Assembly: GCA_005776735.1 (NCBI GenBank)
Contig: SXOM01000222.1
Location: forward strand, 1 to 13,179
Direction: 5' to 3'
Length of the DNA stretch: 13,179 nt
Source of the DNA: Pseudomonadota bacterium
Lineage (GTDB): Bacteria > Myxococcota_A > UBA796 > SXON01
Shown: piece after piece, positions 12,886 to 13,179 of the stretch
Position numbering within the stretch: position 1 is the first letter of the stretch
Layout of the letters: each line of letters opens with the position of its first letter
The notes under the pieces: model-generated
What the model was told of the DNA's origin: nothing
The model's input: only the letters and a program-made list of their open reading frames with translations
Databases searched by the model: none
Made by a program: the position numbers and the translations under genes

Positions 12886-13179
12886 ATGAGTACAGATACC
12901 CGCGCGGTGTGGTTGTTGGGGCTCGCGTTGTGCGTGGGCGTTAGCGCCTGTCCAACGGAGGCGCAGGCTCTTCAACGGGCATTGAGTGAACCGGAACTCT
13001 GTCGCGCTGCGGAGTGGGTGTTCATCGGTAGAGTTGTACGGCGCGACTCGATCATGGACCCCCGGCCGAGCGTGCTGATTTCCAGCCGAGTAGAAATGCG
13101 GGTGGAGTCCGTCGCTCACGGTGCGCCGCCGCCGTTGGTACGCTTCGGAATTCAGGGAGGAGAGGTCGACGGGAAGCGG
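12886..13179 (+). CDS. Exported protein, 3'-truncated by window end
   Basis: The first 98 residues of a gene running off the window. The ATG has GGAGG (12876-12880) five bases upstream and follows the previous gene by 21 bp, so the two are probably co-transcribed. The N terminus has a hydrophobic segment, WLLGLALCVGVSAC, that ends in a lipobox-like VSAC, with an alternative signal peptidase I site just after (EAQA). The following part, LCRAAEWVFIGRVVRRDSI, then RVEMRVESVAHGAPPPLVRF and GIQGGEVDGKR, has the layout of a group of exported proteins with a 'lc--A--Vf-G-V' start and a 'GG-vdG' motif after two beta strands. That family has no function I can state with confidence. Codon use includes more A/T-ending codons than the left part. 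Confidence 0.75.
   Translation, partial: MSTDTRAVWLLGLALCVGVSACPTEAQALQRALSEPELCRAAEWVFIGRVVRRDSIMDPRPSVLISSRVEMRVESVAHGAPPPLVRFGIQGGEVDGKR

Noticed and set aside
1..13179. CRISPR arrays, tRNA or rRNA genes, toxin-antitoxin or phage defence genes
   Set aside because: I saw no regularly spaced repeats, no tRNA-like cloverleaf, and no recognisable defence or phage protein in either strand.

Overview
The window is a very GC-rich, gene-dense bacterial chromosome segment. Several traits point to Myxococcota or a related former deltaproteobacterium: codon third positions almost saturated with G/C, many small lipoproteins with very short signal peptides, an Asp-Thr-Ser repeat linker, a PKD-like domain, and many unrecognised secreted proteins. 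This placement is inferred from style, not from a marker gene.

Left block (34-2360, minus strand): a tightly overlapping probable operon. It reads greB (transcript cleavage factor), an RluA-type pseudouridine synthase, an unrecognised 262-residue protein, and a lipoprotein with a 12-bp tandem repeat and a PKD-like domain. Every junction overlaps. The likely promoter has a GATAAT -10 in the very short gap shared with a divergent small lipoprotein gene.

Second block (2386-5353, plus strand): that small lipoprotein, then an 852-residue lipoprotein. The large protein appears to join a degenerate AMMECR1-like middle region to a C-terminal alpha-helical-barrel region resembling carbohydrate-active enzymes. 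It is the least conventional protein here.

Third block (5393-7812, plus strand): a TetR regulator translationally coupled to etfB and followed by etfA. A promoter with 17-bp spacing abuts a 16-bp palindrome, so the simplest model is an autoregulated electron-transfer-flavoprotein operon serving acyl-CoA oxidation. A 24-bp GC palindrome follows etfA.

Fourth block (7871-9196, plus strand): an ArsR-family regulator coupled to a tandem-duplicated AHSA1/SRPBCC protein, with a GCAACCA/TGGTTGC operator-like palindrome upstream. A cruciform-like convergent terminator (9198-9246) separates it from a minus-strand exported protein of unknown function (9263-10573).

Fifth block (10608-11990, plus strand): an SRAP (YedK/HMCES-type) abasic-site protein followed by a lipoprotein of unknown function. 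Both have a TANNNT box exactly six bases before the ATG and no ribosome binding site, suggesting leaderless transcripts.

Right end (11991-13179): an internally deleted IS21-type istB remnant, an 11-C homopolymer, a small secreted protein, and the start of another exported protein cut by the window edge. This end looks less GC-biased and is the most likely to be acquired DNA.
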